A DNA stretch of 64,000 nt from Bacteroidaceae bacterium (GCA_017642425.1 JAGCPB010000020.1:118696-182695); one strand, 5' to 3'. Counted from the first letter of the stretch, positions 26,452 to 36,721 are shown. Translations and numbers: made by a program. Notes: a model not told the origin generated them from the letters alone.

Positions 26452-27663
26452 ATGAACGTGAAATTCAAAATACCCATGTCGGCCCGCAAACTGAAAGAAG
26501 GCGGCATGTTGAAGGAACTGCTGTTGACCATTCTTGCTACCACTATTTCTATTGTCCTCACTTTTGGTACATCGCGTATTATTGAAAAGCGCCAGGCCGA
26601 CCGGGACAGGCGCTTGTTGGCTATGACCATCATTAACGATATGGATGAGACGATTACTTGTGTCAGAGATTTCTTGGAGGACGAGAATAACGGATACAAT
26701 ATCACTATCTGGCTGATGGAAAACATGGATTGCTTGGAGAGTGTCTCTGATGATACGCTTCAGGCGTTCTTTGATTATGTAACCCCGTCATCGTTTACAC
26801 AACAGAGTCAGTTTATGAAAAACGATGAGAATATTTTGACCATGAGTCAGGATTCCTGGCGCACTCTTAGTGACCGGAAGTTTTTTAGTAATGTGCAGGA
26901 CTTTTATAATTATAAGGCCCTTCTTAACAGGCAGTTTGAGGAGTCTGTCATTTTCCGGAAGCCCTTTACGGATGAAGAGCAGTATCAGATGATGATGGGT
27001 ACCGATGAGATGAGTACCCATGAAGGTTATGTGGAGGTGTGTCGCAGAATGCTCAAGTCCGTCAGGGTAAAGCGCTACACAGATTTCTATGTATATCGTG
27101 TATATGATTACGAGTATTTTCTTTTGAGTACTTACAAATCGAATGAAGAGAACAAGTTCCTGATGAACATAGCCGAGCAGGATATGGAAGACTTTATAAA
27201 CGGGAGCCACATGAAGGTACGCAAGGTTAGAGAGAGTGACTTGGTGGGCACGTGGGAATCGGCATATGCAACACAAGACTACCGGATTGTATATGAATAC
27301 AGGAAAGACCACACTTTTACCATAGACTATTTCTCATACTGGACTGATGTCGCATTCAAGGGCCATTTGATGCAACGGTACTCGATAGCGGGGACATGGG
27401 CCATTGCAGGTGACTCTCTGATTAAGGTTTTTGACATGGACAGCTATAGGATGGCAATTGATGATAGCGGAATCACTTATCAGCCTGAAAAGGCCGATGA
27501 GATAGAAATAATCAAGAAGGAAATGTTACAGATGCCTGAAATCATAGAAAGCCTTAAACCGAATCCCCGCATATCGCAGGCTATGAACATAGATGAGTCA
27601 GGTACACGCCTGCAGCTGAAAGAACCAGGTAGGAGGGCGGGACATTCCCGGAAAATAAAGTAA
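26452..27663 (+). CDS. Single-pass membrane protein of unknown function
   Basis: A 403-residue protein I cannot assign. A basic N-terminus precedes one membrane helix (LLLTILATTISIVLTFGTSR, about residues 23-42). A charged helical region follows (about 45-260), rich in Asp, Glu, Met and aromatics. The C-terminal part (about 265-350) contains a lipocalin-like stretch: LVGTWESAYATQ, YEYRKDHTFTIDYF, SIAGTWAIAGDSLIKVFD. This is the strand pattern of secreted lipocalin-like domains. The first part resembles the helix-plus-linker proteins of Bacteroidota annotated DUF6090, but the match is weak. It has its own promoter and secA follows with its own. Confidence 0.65.
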   Translation: MNVKFKIPMSARKLKEGGMLKELLLTILATTISIVLTFGTSRIIEKRQADRDRRLLAMTIINDMDETITCVRDFLEDENNGYNITIWLMENMDCLESVSDDTLQAFFDYVTPSSFTQQSQFMKNDENILTMSQDSWRTLSDRKFFSNVQDFYNYKALLNRQFEESVIFRKPFTDEEQYQMMMGTDEMSTHEGYVEVCRRMLKSVRVKRYTDFYVYRVYDYEYFLLSTYKSNEENKFLMNIAEQDMEDFINGSHMKVRKVRESDLVGTWESAYATQDYRIVYEYRKDHTFTIDYFSYWTDVAFKGHLMQRYSIAGTWAIAGDSLIKVFDMDSYRMAIDDSGITYQPEKADEIEIIKKEMLQMPEIIESLKPNPRISQAMNIDESGTRLQLKEPGRRAGHSRKIK

Positions 27664-27717
27664 AACTACAGAGGTTCAATATGTCACATATTCTTTTCAA
27701 ATAAACATGAAAAAACG

Positions 27718-27725
27718 TATCTTTG
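27718..27725 (+). promoter_or_regulatory. -7 box for secA
   Basis: TATCTTTG matches TAnnTTTG exactly and lies 59 bp before the secA ATG. The -33 element is weak. Confidence 0.5.
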
Positions 27726-27784
27726 CATTTTGGCACGGGATTTGCCGTGTATATTGCATTAGTAACAAAACATAATACCGCATA

Positions 27785-30700
27785 ATGGGATTTAATGAAT
27801 TTATAGGTAAGCTGTTCGGTAACAAGCAGACCCGTGATATCAAGGAGATTCAGCCGTGGGTGGAGAAAATCAAGGCAACTTATCCTAAGTATGAGAAACT
27901 TTCCAATGATGAACTGCGCGCCGCAACACAGCAGATTAAGCAGAAGGTGCGCGATTTTGTCATACCTGAGAAAAAACGTATTGAAGAGCTTAAGGCTAAG
28001 GTAGAGCAGACTGAGCTTGAGGATAGGGAACCGCTGTTCAATCAGATAGATAAGTTGGAGAAGGAGGTTTTGGACCGCTACGAGGTGGTTCTGGATGAGG
28101 TCCTGCCCGATGTATTCGCTATAGTAAAGGAGACTGCACGCCGCTTTACGGAGAATGAGCAGGTTGAGGTTACGGCAACTGATTTTGACCGCGACCTGGC
28201 AGCTACTCATGATTTCGTGATTATAGACGGTGACAAGGCCTTGTGGCAGCAGCACTGGGTAGCCGGCGGTAACGACACCGTATGGAATATGATCCACTAC
28301 GATGTACAGCTGTTTGGCGGCGTGGTACTGCATAAAGGCAAGATTGCCGAGATGGCTACCGGTGAAGGTAAGACCCTTGTGGCCACCCTTCCGGTATTCC
28401 TTAACGCCCTGACAGGCAACGGTGTACACGTTGTGACAGTGAACGATTACCTGGCCAAGCGTGATGCCGAGTGGATGGGCCCGCTCTATATGTTCCACGG
28501 ACTTTCTGTGGATTGCATAGACAAGCATCAGCCTAACTCAGAGGCTCGCCGTAACGCATACCGTGCCGATATCACATTCGGTACCAACAATGAGTTCGGT
28601 TTTGACTACCTGCGTGACAATATGGCCGGTCATCCAAACGAGCTGGTGCAGCGCGGTCATAACTATGCAATCGTGGATGAGGTTGACTCGGTGCTCATTG
28701 ATGATGCCCGTACACCTCTTATCATATCGGGTCCCGTACCCAAGGGTGATGACCAGCAGTTTGAGCAGCTGCGTCCGCAGGTGGAGCAGCTCTTTGAGGC
28801 TCAGAAGCGTCTGGCCACGCAGTTCCTGGCCGATGCACGTAAGAAGGTGCACTCAGAAAACCAGGATGAGGTGGCCGAGGGATTCCTCTCACTTTTCCGC
28901 AGCTTCAAGGCTCTGCCCAAGAACAAGGCTCTTATCAAGTTTCTGAGTGAACCGGGCATGAAGGTGGGCATGCAGAAGACCGAGGAGATTTACATGGAAC
29001 AGCAGAACAAGCGTATGCCCGAGGCTGTGGAGCCGCTCTACTTTGTGATAGATGAGAAACTTAACAGCGTTGACCTGACCGATAAGGGTGTGGAGCTGAT
29101 AAGCGGCACCAACAAGGATCCCGATTTCTTTATACTGCCCGATATAGCAAGCCAGCTCTCTGAACTGGAGAATGAGACTGACCTCACCCAGGAGGAGCGT
29201 CTGGCCAAGAAGGATGAACTGCTTACCAACTACGCCGTAAAGAGTGAGCGCATTCATACCATAAACCAGCTGCTCAAGGCCTATTGCATGTTTGAGCGCG
29301 ATGTTGATTATATAGTGACCGAGGACGGCAAGGTAAAGATTGTGGATGAGCAGACCGGCCGTATCATGGAGGGCCGCCGCTGGAGCGACGGACTGCACCA
29401 GGCTGTCGAGGCCAAGGAGCGTGTAAACATTGAGGCCGCAACCCAGACTTTTGCCACCATCACCCTGCAGAACTATTTCCGCATGTATCACAAGCTGGCC
29501 GGTATGACCGGTACGGCCGAGACCGAGGCAGGTGAGTTCTGGGATATCTACAAGCTGGATGTGGTGGTAATCCCCACCAACAAGCCCATAGCCCGTATAG
29601 ACCAGAATGACCGCATATACAAGACCAAGCGTGAAAAATACAAGGCCGTAATCGAGGAGATTGTACGTCTGGTCGAGGCTGGTCGTCCGGTATTGGTAGG
29701 TACTACATCGGTCGAGATAAGTGAGCAGCTTAGCCGTATGCTCACCATGCGTAAGATTGAGCATAACGTGCTGAACGCCAAGCTGCACCAGAAAGAGGCC
29801 GATATAGTAGCAAAGGCAGGTCAGAAGAGTATAGTGACCATTGCCACCAATATGGCAGGCCGTGGTACCGATATCAAGCTGTCGCCCGAAGTTCGTGCCG
29901 CAGGCGGTCTGGCCATAGTAGGTACGGAGCGTCATGAGAGCCGCCGTGTTGACCGTCAGCTGCGTGGACGTTCAGGACGTCAGGGAGACCCGGGTTCATC
30001 AGTATTCTTCATCTCACTTGAGGATAACCTGATGCGTCTGTTCGGCTCAGAACGCATTGCTCCGCTCATGGACAAGTTGGGACTTGAGGAGGATGAGATG
30101 ATTGAGAACAGCTTCATCACCAAACGTATTGAGCAGGCACAGAAGAAAGTTGAGGAGAACCATTTCGGTATCCGTAAGCGCCTGCTGGAGTACGATGACG
30201 TGATGAACAAGCAGCGTACCGTAATCTATGAGAAGCGCCGTCACGCCCTGATAGGTGAGCGTATAGGTATGGATATAGCCAATATGATCTGGGACCGCTC
30301 TGCCGGTGCCGCCGAGAATTGCGCTGACTATGAGAGCCTGCAGATGGAGGCATTCCGCGTGTTGGCCATAGAACTTCCGTTTACAGCCGAGGAGTTTGAC
30401 AAGATGAAGCAGGATGAGGTGTCCGAGCGCATATTCGCTGCCGCTATGGACAACTTCAAGCGTAAATGTGACCGCATGGCCCAGATAGTGAATCCTGTCA
30501 TCAAGAAGGTGTTTGAGGAGCAGGGTGACCGCTATGAGAACATTCTTATACCTATAACTGATGGCCGTAAGGTATATCAGATTCCGTGCAACCTTAAGGA
30601 GGCTTATGAGAGTGAGGGTAAGACCGTGGTGACATCATTCCAGAAGGCAATCATGCTGCACACCATAGACGAGTGCTGGAAAGAGAACCTGCGTGAACTT

Positions 30701-31084
30701 GATGAACTCAAGCACTCCGTACAGAACGCCAGCTATGAGCAGAAAGACCCGTTGCTTATATTCAAACTGGAGTCAGTGACCCTGTTTGACAACATGGTCA
30801 ACAAGATGAATGACCAGACCGTATCAATCCTGATGCGCGGTCAGATTCCGGAGCCCGATCCGGAGCGGGTACGTGAGGCTCCTGCCATGAACCGTCAGCA
30901 GCGCCGTCAATACACTGAGAACCGCACCGATATGTCTGACCCCAATCAGCGTGCAGCCGCTGCCCGCGATACCCGTCAGCAGGTGCGTGAGCCCATCCGT
31001 GCCGACAAGACTCCGGGCCGCAATGACCCGTGCCCGTGCGGAAGCGGCAAGAAGTTCAAGAACTGTCACGGCCAAGGCCTGTAA
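27785..31084 (+). CDS. secA: Preprotein translocase ATPase SecA
   Basis: A 1099-residue SecA motor, which drives preproteins through SecYEG using ATP. Walker A is in [17 protein letters not shown] (about residues 189-205) and the DEAD-type Walker B in [19 protein letters not shown] (about 298-316). The second motor domain carries [16 protein letters not shown] and [15 protein letters not shown]. The C-terminus ends in the zinc-binding [13 protein letters not shown] (about 1082-1094), which also contacts SecB or ribosomes. It is about 200 residues longer than E. coli SecA, as is normal for Bacteroidota. The extra sequence includes a charged segment at about residues 320-420 and a longer region before the N-terminal motor. 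Confidence 0.98.
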   Translation: MGFNEFIGKLFGNKQTRDIKEIQPWVEKIKATYPKYEKLSNDELRAATQQIKQKVRDFVIPEKKRIEELKAKVEQTELEDREPLFNQIDKLEKEVLDRYEVVLDEVLPDVFAIVKETARRFTENEQVEVTATDFDRDLAATHDFVIIDGDKALWQQHWVAGGNDTVWNMIHYDVQLFGGVVLHKGKIAEMATGEGKTLVATLPVFLNALTGNGVHVVTVNDYLAKRDAEWMGPLYMFHGLSVDCIDKHQPNSEARRNAYRADITFGTNNEFGFDYLRDNMAGHPNELVQRGHNYAIVDEVDSVLIDDARTPLIISGPVPKGDDQQFEQLRPQVEQLFEAQKRLATQFLADARKKVHSENQDEVAEGFLSLFRSFKALPKNKALIKFLSEPGMKVGMQKTEEIYMEQQNKRMPEAVEPLYFVIDEKLNSVDLTDKGVELISGTNKDPDFFILPDIASQLSELENETDLTQEERLAKKDELLTNYAVKSERIHTINQLLKAYCMFERDVDYIVTEDGKVKIVDEQTGRIMEGRRWSDGLHQAVEAKERVNIEAATQTFATITLQNYFRMYHKLAGMTGTAETEAGEFWDIYKLDVVVIPTNKPIARIDQNDRIYKTKREKYKAVIEEIVRLVEAGRPVLVGTTSVEISEQLSRMLTMRKIEHNVLNAKLHQKEADIVAKAGQKSIVTIATNMAGRGTDIKLSPEVRAAGGLAIVGTERHESRRVDRQLRGRSGRQGDPGSSVFFISLEDNLMRLFGSERIAPLMDKLGLEEDEMIENSFITKRIEQAQKKVEENHFGIRKRLLEYDDVMNKQRTVIYEKRRHALIGERIGMDIANMIWDRSAGAAENCADYESLQMEAFRVLAIELPFTAEEFDKMKQDEVSERIFAAAMDNFKRKCDRMAQIVNPVIKKVFEEQGDRYENILIPITDGRKVYQIPCNLKEAYESEGKTVVTSFQKAIMLHTIDECWKENLRELDELKHSVQNASYEQKDPLLIFKLESVTLFDNMVNKMNDQTVSILMRGQIPEPDPERVREAPAMNRQQRRQYTENRTDMSDPNQRAAAARDTRQQVREPIRADKTPGRNDPCPCGSGKKFKNCHGQGL

Positions 31085-31112
31085 ATAAAGGATTTACTAA
31101 ACTACGCAAGCT

Positions 31113-31556
31113 ATGAGACTGAGCGAATCATCATTTCAGGGAATCAAGACACTCATCAATGAGGCCTTGAGCGAATTCCGTCATCCGCAGGAACAGTCTG
31201 TTGTAACGGACATACATATCATGCCCATACGCGAGACGGGCGAGGTAACCGTAAGTGATGATGACCGCGACCTGGTCACCACCCAGCTGCCGGATCTGGC
31301 CGAGATACCCGAGGAGGATTTCTACCAGGTTATGGAAAAGGCCCTGCGCCGCATCCTCAAGGATATTGACGCAGAACAACCGCTTGAGAACCTTGCTATC
31401 TGGAAGCCGTTCTCATTCGTATTGGTGGACGATGACCGCGAGACCGTAGCAGAACTGATGCTCTTTGATGAGGACAACACCCTCTTGAGCCAGAGCCTGA
31501 TGCAAGGCCTTGATGAGGAACTGGACGCCTTCCTTAAAGACCTTCTCTCTGAGTAA
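31113..31556 (+). CDS. Small acidic protein of unknown function
   Basis: A 147-residue cytoplasmic protein with no signal peptide or membrane segment. It is strongly acidic (many Asp/Glu; for example SDDDRDLVTTQLPDLAEIPE and the C-terminal DEELDAFLKDLLSE). A helix, strand and helix pattern is visible, with FSFVLVDDDRETVAELMLFDEDN probably forming two strands. It starts 28 bp after secA, so is probably co-transcribed with it. I do not recognise the family; its codon use looks like a normal core gene. A role linked to SecA is only a neighbourhood guess. Confidence 0.7.
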   Translation: MRLSESSFQGIKTLINEALSEFRHPQEQSVVTDIHIMPIRETGEVTVSDDDRDLVTTQLPDLAEIPEEDFYQVMEKALRRILKDIDAEQPLENLAIWKPFSFVLVDDDRETVAELMLFDEDNTLLSQSLMQGLDEELDAFLKDLLSE

Positions 31557-31561
31557 ACGGG

Positions 31562-32098
31562 TTAGTACCAACCGACTACAATCTTTTTTTCTATATCTAT
31601 ATCTTTCCAATAGTAATAGTCTTTGTAGTCTTTTTGATATGAAACCTCCGACCATGCCCATGGAGTAGTTTTGCCTATCTCATAAAAATCAACATGAAAC
31701 TTGCCTTCGTAGTTGATGATACCTTCATCAACCGTGAAAAGGTGTACCCAGAAGTCATTGGAAAATCTGTAACCATCAGTCTTGACAATAATGGAGTCTC
31801 CTATCTGTGTCAAAGTAGAGGTCACATTTACAGAATCTGATGTTGGCTCGTTTATGTCATATTTGAACTCGACAAACAACGAATCAGTCAATTTTGATTT
31901 TGCTATAATCTTTATCTTTTCATTCTTATATGTTAAGGTATCATCTAAATCTACCGAATATGACATAACATCTTCAACAAAGTATAGCCAACTGTATGTC
32001 AGTTCCTTCAATTCCTGTTCAGTGTCCCATTCTTTTCCTTTACAGGACACAAAACCTGCTGTAATAAGCATCATAGTATATAAAGCAATCTTTTTCAT
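31562..32098 (-). CDS. Lipoprotein of unknown function
   Basis: A 178-residue lipoprotein. The signal peptide MKKIALYTMMLITAGFVSC ends in lipobox Cys19. The mature part has alternating strands: TYSWLYFVEDVMSYSVDLDD, EKIKIIAKSKLTDSLFVEF and DGYRFSNDFWVHLF. This suggests a small beta-sandwich or lipocalin-like fold. It lies 5 bp after the 32104-32790 gene on the same strand, so the two are probably an operon of a barrel and a lipoprotein. The gene is AT-rich compared with secA next to it. Function unknown. Confidence 0.72.
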   Translation of the reverse strand: MKKIALYTMMLITAGFVSCKGKEWDTEQELKELTYSWLYFVEDVMSYSVDLDDTLTYKNEKIKIIAKSKLTDSLFVEFKYDINEPTSDSVNVTSTLTQIGDSIIVKTDGYRFSNDFWVHLFTVDEGIINYEGKFHVDFYEIGKTTPWAWSEVSYQKDYKDYYYWKDIDIEKKIVVGWY

Positions 32099-32103
32099 AA
32101 CAA

Positions 32104-32790
32104 TCAGAATTTATAGCTTAAACCTGTCCTGACACCTGGAATTATAAATAAATTACTTAATGCATATTCAGATCCAAATCCTAGTTCAACCATTGCTCCC
32201 AGCCTACTTTCCCTACGTCCCAGTTTCACGTTAAAGCCAAGAAACGTTAACTGCATTGTAGGACTACCTGAGTCAGACCATTTATCAGACATCATTTTCC
32301 AGTAACCCGATTTGGCGCCAACAGCACCTCCTGCCAGAAATTGAGTATACATATTGAAATAGGTCTTCTTTACAATGTTATATCTGATTCCTACCAGAAT
32401 ATCCAGTTTTGTAGCAGTTTCTTTGCTGCTGATATTATTGACTATGTCAAAATCTTCATAAAAGACATTATGCAAACCTACAAATCCAACCAGATCCAAA
32501 CGTTTAAAGAAACCAGAATCAGCCAGTTTATAGGCAGTTTCAACCGAAAGACATGGATACAATGTTGAATTATATGATTCTTTATCCAATTCGCTCAACG
32601 GCCTATCATGATAATAATCAAAATACTCAAAACCAAGATCAGACAATTCAGAATCTTGCATTTCTGTCATTCCAGGTGTGGAGATTCCCACATTGATTTC
32701 AAATTTGCGTTGCTTCTCCTGCGCCTGCACCCAGGAGGGAATAACGGCAGCAATTATTGCAAGCATCAGCAGTTTTCTGTTAAGTAACAT
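32104..32790 (-). CDS. Outer-membrane barrel-like protein of unknown function
   Basis: A 228-residue protein with signal peptide (LLMLAIIAAVIPSWVQAQ). Strands such as FKRLDLVGFVGLHNVFYEDF, LDILVGIRYNIVKKTYFNMY, LTFLGFNVKLGRRE and the terminal GVRTGLSYKF (final Phe) fit a small outer-membrane beta-barrel. A -7 box lies at 32814-32821. It is followed by a lipoprotein gene after 5 bp. No named family recognised. Confidence 0.72.
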   Translation of the reverse strand: MLLNRKLLMLAIIAAVIPSWVQAQEKQRKFEINVGISTPGMTEMQDSELSDLGFEYFDYYHDRPLSELDKESYNSTLYPCLSVETAYKLADSGFFKRLDLVGFVGLHNVFYEDFDIVNNISSKETATKLDILVGIRYNIVKKTYFNMYTQFLAGGAVGAKSGYWKMMSDKWSDSGSPTMQLTFLGFNVKLGRRESRLGAMVELGFGSEYALSNLFIIPGVRTGLSYKF

Positions 32791-32813
32791 ATCGGTAATG
32801 TTTTTAATTAGGT

Positions 32814-32821
32814 CAAATATA
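32814..32821 (-). promoter_or_regulatory. -7 box for the 32790 gene
   Basis: The minus-strand reading is TATATTTG, an exact TAnnTTTG match, 23 bp before the start codon. No convincing -33 box. Confidence 0.45.
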
Positions 32822-32860
32822 GTTACATAATTTCATTTAGCTCTGATTGCGGGAAAGATT

Positions 32861-34417
32861 TCAGTTTTGGAACAGCAGTTTGTTCCAATCCTGGGGTATC
32901 TTTTTTAGGATATACTGTTTAAGGCGTCCGGAGTAGCTGGGGGAGCGGTTTACAAGTTCCATGCATAGACGCCAGTTCACGCCAAGATAGCGGTATATGC
33001 AGTACATGACCTCAATTTGGGATAATGAGGGAACAACGGCTTTCATTATGGCCATTGGCTTTTCAAAATAGAGTTCGGCGTTGTGGCGGATAACCGATAG
33101 TTCGGATGATTCGGGCATGCGGTCAACACTGGACAGTTGCTGCAGCATGGTATATCCTACACTTTTCATGAAAAGCTGGCGGGATGATGCCAGCGCGGTC
33201 TCAAGTGAGTCTTCAGTAATCTCACTGGCTATCTGGCGACGTATCAGAGAGTCACACAGTTGTTCATAACGTCTGCGCCTACGGTTGTCCTGATATTGGT
33301 AAAGCAGTATGAGTACAAGCAACGCTACCGATATGATTGAAACGGTCAGAATGAGATAGCGTTTCTTCTCCTCCTTGTGAATCATCTCAGTCTTTTCAAG
33401 GTTATGCCTTAGTTGTAGTGCGGTTATGGTATTCTGGTTGTAACGTTCATGTTGTCTCTCAAGGCATTCCTTGTATCTGTCCATGTAGTAGATGGTGCTG
33501 TCCTCATGGCCTAACATGAGCGATAGTTCCGGCAGGCGGCTGTAATTGTTGCTCTCCGTACTCAACTCAGTATCACATTCAAGTGACCTTAAGTAATAAT
33601 GGTAAGCCGAATCATACATGCCGGCCGCGTATAAGGCATCGGCCTTGATGCTGTAACCGGCCCCCGATGCAAATCCCACTCCGTTTATATAGCGGTTAAT
33701 GTACTGAAGCGCCTTGTCTGTGTCTTTGTGATAATGCAATTGTATCTTGGACAACTGCAAGTTGGTCTCTGTGCGTAACAAATCCGGCAGGTAAGGATTA
33801 GATGCTAGTTTAGTGAAAGCCGATTCGGCCTTTTGGAACCGCCGTTCATACAGGTCTATCAGCGCAATATTGTATCTGGAGTAGGCTACGGTCACATCAT
33901 CGCCTATGGTCTGCGCATTCTTAAGGCTCAGTTCAAGCATATTCAAAGCCTCATCATACAGATGCCTGGCCAGATACTGCTTGCCCAGATTGTGCTCACA
34001 AATCACGTAATAGCGGCTAAGCGTATCAGGGAACAGGTCCCGTGCTGTAAGATAGGATTTTATGGCCCCCAGGTCATCATCAGTAAGTGAAAGCACGCAT
34101 GCACGGCTGTACCAGGCCATGGCAGCATGATAGCTTTTCTTGCGCGTACCGTAATAGTTGCAGGCATCAGTTATCAAGGCGTCATCAGGTATATCCTTGT
34201 AATTCTTGTAGTCAGCCTGTGTCCGGAGTATCGCATACAAGGCCCGCATGCGCTTTCCCTCCGGTATGCTTATGGTGCCGAGCAAGGAATCAGCCTGTGC
34301 GGTATTGGTCTCAAGCAGCCTTTCCACTTGTGCGAGCTCACTGTGGCGACCGCCGCACGATACGGCAGCCAAAACGGTAAGCAATAATAATGAATTGAAA
34401 AACCTTATCCTGCTCAT
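32861..34417 (-). CDS. Membrane TPR lipoprotein, possible regulator
   Basis: A 518-residue protein. The signal peptide ends in a lipobox (LTVLAAVSC, Cys21). TPR-like helical repeats run through residues about 60-310 (AMAWYSRACVLSLTDDDLGA, LDEALNMLELSLKNA-like, VAYSRYNIALIDLYERRFQK). A membrane helix at about 350-370 (YLILTVSIISVALLVLILLY) is followed by a basic stretch (QDNRRRRRYEQL) and a cytoplasmic C-terminal domain of about 130 residues. Helices there include LSQIEVMYCIYRYLGVNWRL and SGRLKQYILKKIPQDW. Bacteroidota have many TPR, membrane helix and DNA-binding-tail regulators, and this layout resembles them, but no helix-turn-helix is certain. It follows the BspA-like gene by 10 bp and is probably co-transcribed with it. 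Confidence 0.72.
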   Translation of the reverse strand: MSRIRFFNSLLLLTVLAAVSCGGRHSELAQVERLLETNTAQADSLLGTISIPEGKRMRALYAILRTQADYKNYKDIPDDALITDACNYYGTRKKSYHAAMAWYSRACVLSLTDDDLGAIKSYLTARDLFPDTLSRYYVICEHNLGKQYLARHLYDEALNMLELSLKNAQTIGDDVTVAYSRYNIALIDLYERRFQKAESAFTKLASNPYLPDLLRTETNLQLSKIQLHYHKDTDKALQYINRYINGVGFASGAGYSIKADALYAAGMYDSAYHYYLRSLECDTELSTESNNYSRLPELSLMLGHEDSTIYYMDRYKECLERQHERYNQNTITALQLRHNLEKTEMIHKEEKKRYLILTVSIISVALLVLILLYQYQDNRRRRRYEQLCDSLIRRQIASEITEDSLETALASSRQLFMKSVGYTMLQQLSSVDRMPESSELSVIRHNAELYFEKPMAIMKAVVPSLSQIEVMYCIYRYLGVNWRLCMELVNRSPSYSGRLKQYILKKIPQDWNKLLFQN

Positions 34418-34427
34418 GGCTCTAAGA

Positions 34428-36404
34428 TTAACGAACCAAAGCCTTGACTACAGTACCGTCCCTGCGCTTTATCAGATGCAGACCAGGGGTATCGGCCTTA
34501 ATCCGCCGTCCATCTATACCGTAGTGGATAGTTCCTTCTGATAGCGGGAAGGGGTCCAATCTCTCATCGTCGGGATCCATCTCCTCATCGCCTTTTTCTC
34601 CGGCCATTATCACTTCAAGCTCTGTCCCGCATCCCAGGAATGCGGTCTCATCTATTACAGGATTACCCTCAATAACGACTCGTTTTAAATTGCTGCAATA
34701 GGCAAAAGCATACTTGTCTATCAACTCAACTCCTGCCGGGATTGTAATCTCAGTAAGACCGGTGCATTCCGCAAAACCGGCATAGCCAATTTGTTTGACG
34801 CTGTTAGGGATGGTTACTGATTCAAGCTCATTGCAGCCCTGGAACGCAAGGTATTTTATTCCTGTGACTGTGTAGATTGTGTCAAAGACAGATACGGATT
34901 CCGGAATCACTATATTACCGCGATAAGTGATATAATCTAATGAATCATTGGAAGTTTCTTGTGCCCTTGTCCTAATAGGTACACGTGGTTGTTGACCACC
35001 TGATTGGGGGTCACGAGGGGTTAGAGGTCCGTCACCACTATAATCCTTGCGTTCTCTAATGTTCCTTGCTGCCGCATATACTCCATCTGTTTGGAAAGTA
35101 TAATATATGGAATCCTTCTCAAAGTCTGATTCATATCTTTCTTCATCAGTATTAAGATATATGGGATTCCTCTCATAATCAGGCTCGTATTCATCAGTGT
35201 TATTAATAATTATGGAATCATCCTCTGAATCCGACTCATAATCGCCGTCATAAAATGTACTGATTTTACTAAAAAAAGACCAAAAACGTGAAGACATATA
35301 CTCACTTAATGAACTTTCAGGTACTATAAGTTGAGCATTCTTATATGGTTCTTCAGCAAAAAAAACTTCATGAAATCCATCTAAATATCCGTACGCCGTA
35401 TTTGTACGGTCTTTCACAATGGGAGGTATCCGGCTTTTTAAGATTATTGTATCAATAAGAGGACACATTACAAAAGAATGTTCATATATAACAGGACTGC
35501 CTTCTATCACTATTTTTTTAAGATTTTTACAGGCCGCGAATGCACCTGCATCTATATATTCAACCTTTTCAGGAATGATTATGGAAGAAAGAGAAGTACA
35601 ATAATTAAATGAGTTTGAATATATATTAGTTACCTCATCACCTAACCTGGCATACTTTAAAGAATTTTTACATTGCCAGGTTGTAGGATGAGGTGATACA
35701 TCAGAAGTATTCCAAAAAAGAGAATCTATATTACAACAATTTGCAAAAGGATCTATACCAAAGTATGATACACTTGCAGGAATACTTAACAACTTCAAAC
35801 CATCGCACTCCAAAAATGCAAAAGAATCTATTCTGTCTAATTCATCTGGAAAGATTAATCGCTTTAGTTTCTTACAATGGGCAAAAGATTCGGTACCTAT
35901 TACTCTAAGTTTTTCTGGAAAAGAAATTGAGTTTAAATTTAAACATCCGTAAAAAGCTGAAGCACCTATGTATTCAACAGATTTAGGAAAATAAACGCTA
36001 GATAAGTCAACGCATCTTTTAAAAGCAGCAGCATCTATTCCTATTACATTATAGACGGTATCACCAAAAATGACTGTTTCCGGAATTGTCACCACTCCCT
36101 TATATGAATTGTTTACAACAATTTCCCATGGTATTGTAAACAAGGTCTCAATAATATCCCACGGTATTGGTGAACTTGTCAACCATGTTTCTATTTTTGC
36201 TGAGTCACACAAGTACTTCTCGGCCGATACATAAACACCTTTTTCCTGAATTGTATAGAATATGCCATCAACCTGAAAGTCGCTCACATAACCTTGCGTA
36301 TATGTAATTCCGTTATACTCCTCGGAAGTAATAACTCTGGCAGACAAACTGACCGGAAGAAACATCAACAGCAATTGTAATATCAAACGGCAGTAACTTC
36401 TCAT
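34428..36404 (-). CDS. BspA-type leucine-rich repeat surface protein, duplicated
   Basis: A 658-residue secreted protein with signal peptide (LILQLLLMFLPVSLSA). It has two modules of the same plan. Module 1 spans residues about 46-330: DGIFYTIQEKGVYVS, then VVTIPETVIFGDTVYNVIGI, then LRR_5 repeats such as IGASAFYGCLNLNSISFP. Module 2 spans about 431-600: DSIYYTFQTDGVYAAA, NIVIPESVSVFDTIYTVTGI and IGYAGFAECTGLTEITIP. An acidic Asp/Glu/Tyr linker (about 385-430) joins them. The C-terminal YGIDGRRIKADTPGLHLIKR resembles the terminal sorting-type segment of many Prevotella/Bacteroides surface proteins. BspA-like repeats bind host matrix or other cells. Module 1 is more AT-rich than module 2, suggesting different histories. 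Confidence 0.85.
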   Translation of the reverse strand: MRSYCRLILQLLLMFLPVSLSARVITSEEYNGITYTQGYVSDFQVDGIFYTIQEKGVYVSAEKYLCDSAKIETWLTSSPIPWDIIETLFTIPWEIVVNNSYKGVVTIPETVIFGDTVYNVIGIDAAAFKRCVDLSSVYFPKSVEYIGASAFYGCLNLNSISFPEKLRVIGTESFAHCKKLKRLIFPDELDRIDSFAFLECDGLKLLSIPASVSYFGIDPFANCCNIDSLFWNTSDVSPHPTTWQCKNSLKYARLGDEVTNIYSNSFNYCTSLSSIIIPEKVEYIDAGAFAACKNLKKIVIEGSPVIYEHSFVMCPLIDTIILKSRIPPIVKDRTNTAYGYLDGFHEVFFAEEPYKNAQLIVPESSLSEYMSSRFWSFFSKISTFYDGDYESDSEDDSIIINNTDEYEPDYERNPIYLNTDEERYESDFEKDSIYYTFQTDGVYAAARNIRERKDYSGDGPLTPRDPQSGGQQPRVPIRTRAQETSNDSLDYITYRGNIVIPESVSVFDTIYTVTGIKYLAFQGCNELESVTIPNSVKQIGYAGFAECTGLTEITIPAGVELIDKYAFAYCSNLKRVVIEGNPVIDETAFLGCGTELEVIMAGEKGDEEMDPDDERLDPFPLSEGTIHYGIDGRRIKADTPGLHLIKRRDGTVVKALVR

Positions 36405-36431
36405 AACTCAAATCAGGCTTTTTACATGGTT

Positions 36432-36480
36432 CAAATATAGGTTTTTCTTATTCATATCTTTGTGCTATTTTGTGCTATTT
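36432..36480 (-). promoter_or_regulatory. Promoter with AGCAC direct repeats, BspA-like gene
   Basis: On the minus strand, AAATAGCACAAAATAGCAC (two AGCAC units 10 bp apart, within 36459-36480) lies 19 bp before the -7 box TATATTTG (36432-36439), 28 bp from the start codon. The same layout occurs at 37570-37618 and 37662-37710. A one-turn direct repeat just upstream of the -33 region suggests an activator site; this is inference. Confidence 0.55.
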
Positions 36481-36625
36481 AACCCCAAAATAAGTATTTA
36501 TTTCAAATACTATTATATAAACAGAAATCGGCAACTTCTAGAAGCTTAATAGCTATATCCACAAATCTAACAACTTCAAATCATATAAAAAAGTATCATA
36601 TAAGAATATTTGATACAAAAACGCA

Positions 36626-36646
36626 GGATATGGGGATCCCATATCC
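36626..36646 (-). terminator. Hairpin terminator in the 36405-36721 gap
   Basis: GGATATGGG and CCCATATCC form a perfect 9-bp stem with loop GAT, followed on the minus strand by TGCGTTTTTG, a plausible terminator for the gene ending at 36722. The 317-bp gap also holds the BspA-like promoter (36432-36480) and AT-rich sequence with a small GTATC/GATAC inverted repeat near 36593-36615. I see no gene in it. Confidence 0.65.
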
Positions 36647-36721
36647 TTAAGCGTCCGTTTAACTGTGGAATTAATCCGGATTTTCTAGACTACCTTTTTA
36701 TGTTCAGGAATCCTATGTACC

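Noticed and set aside
28889-29935. Long minus-strand reading frame (348 codons) inside secA
   Set aside because: It is an antisense shadow of the secA frame, with no start signal and unnatural composition. The 27581-28528 frame is rejected for the same reason.
27785-31084. Unusual length of SecA (1099 residues)
   Set aside because: This is normal for Bacteroidota SecA, so it is not a finding.
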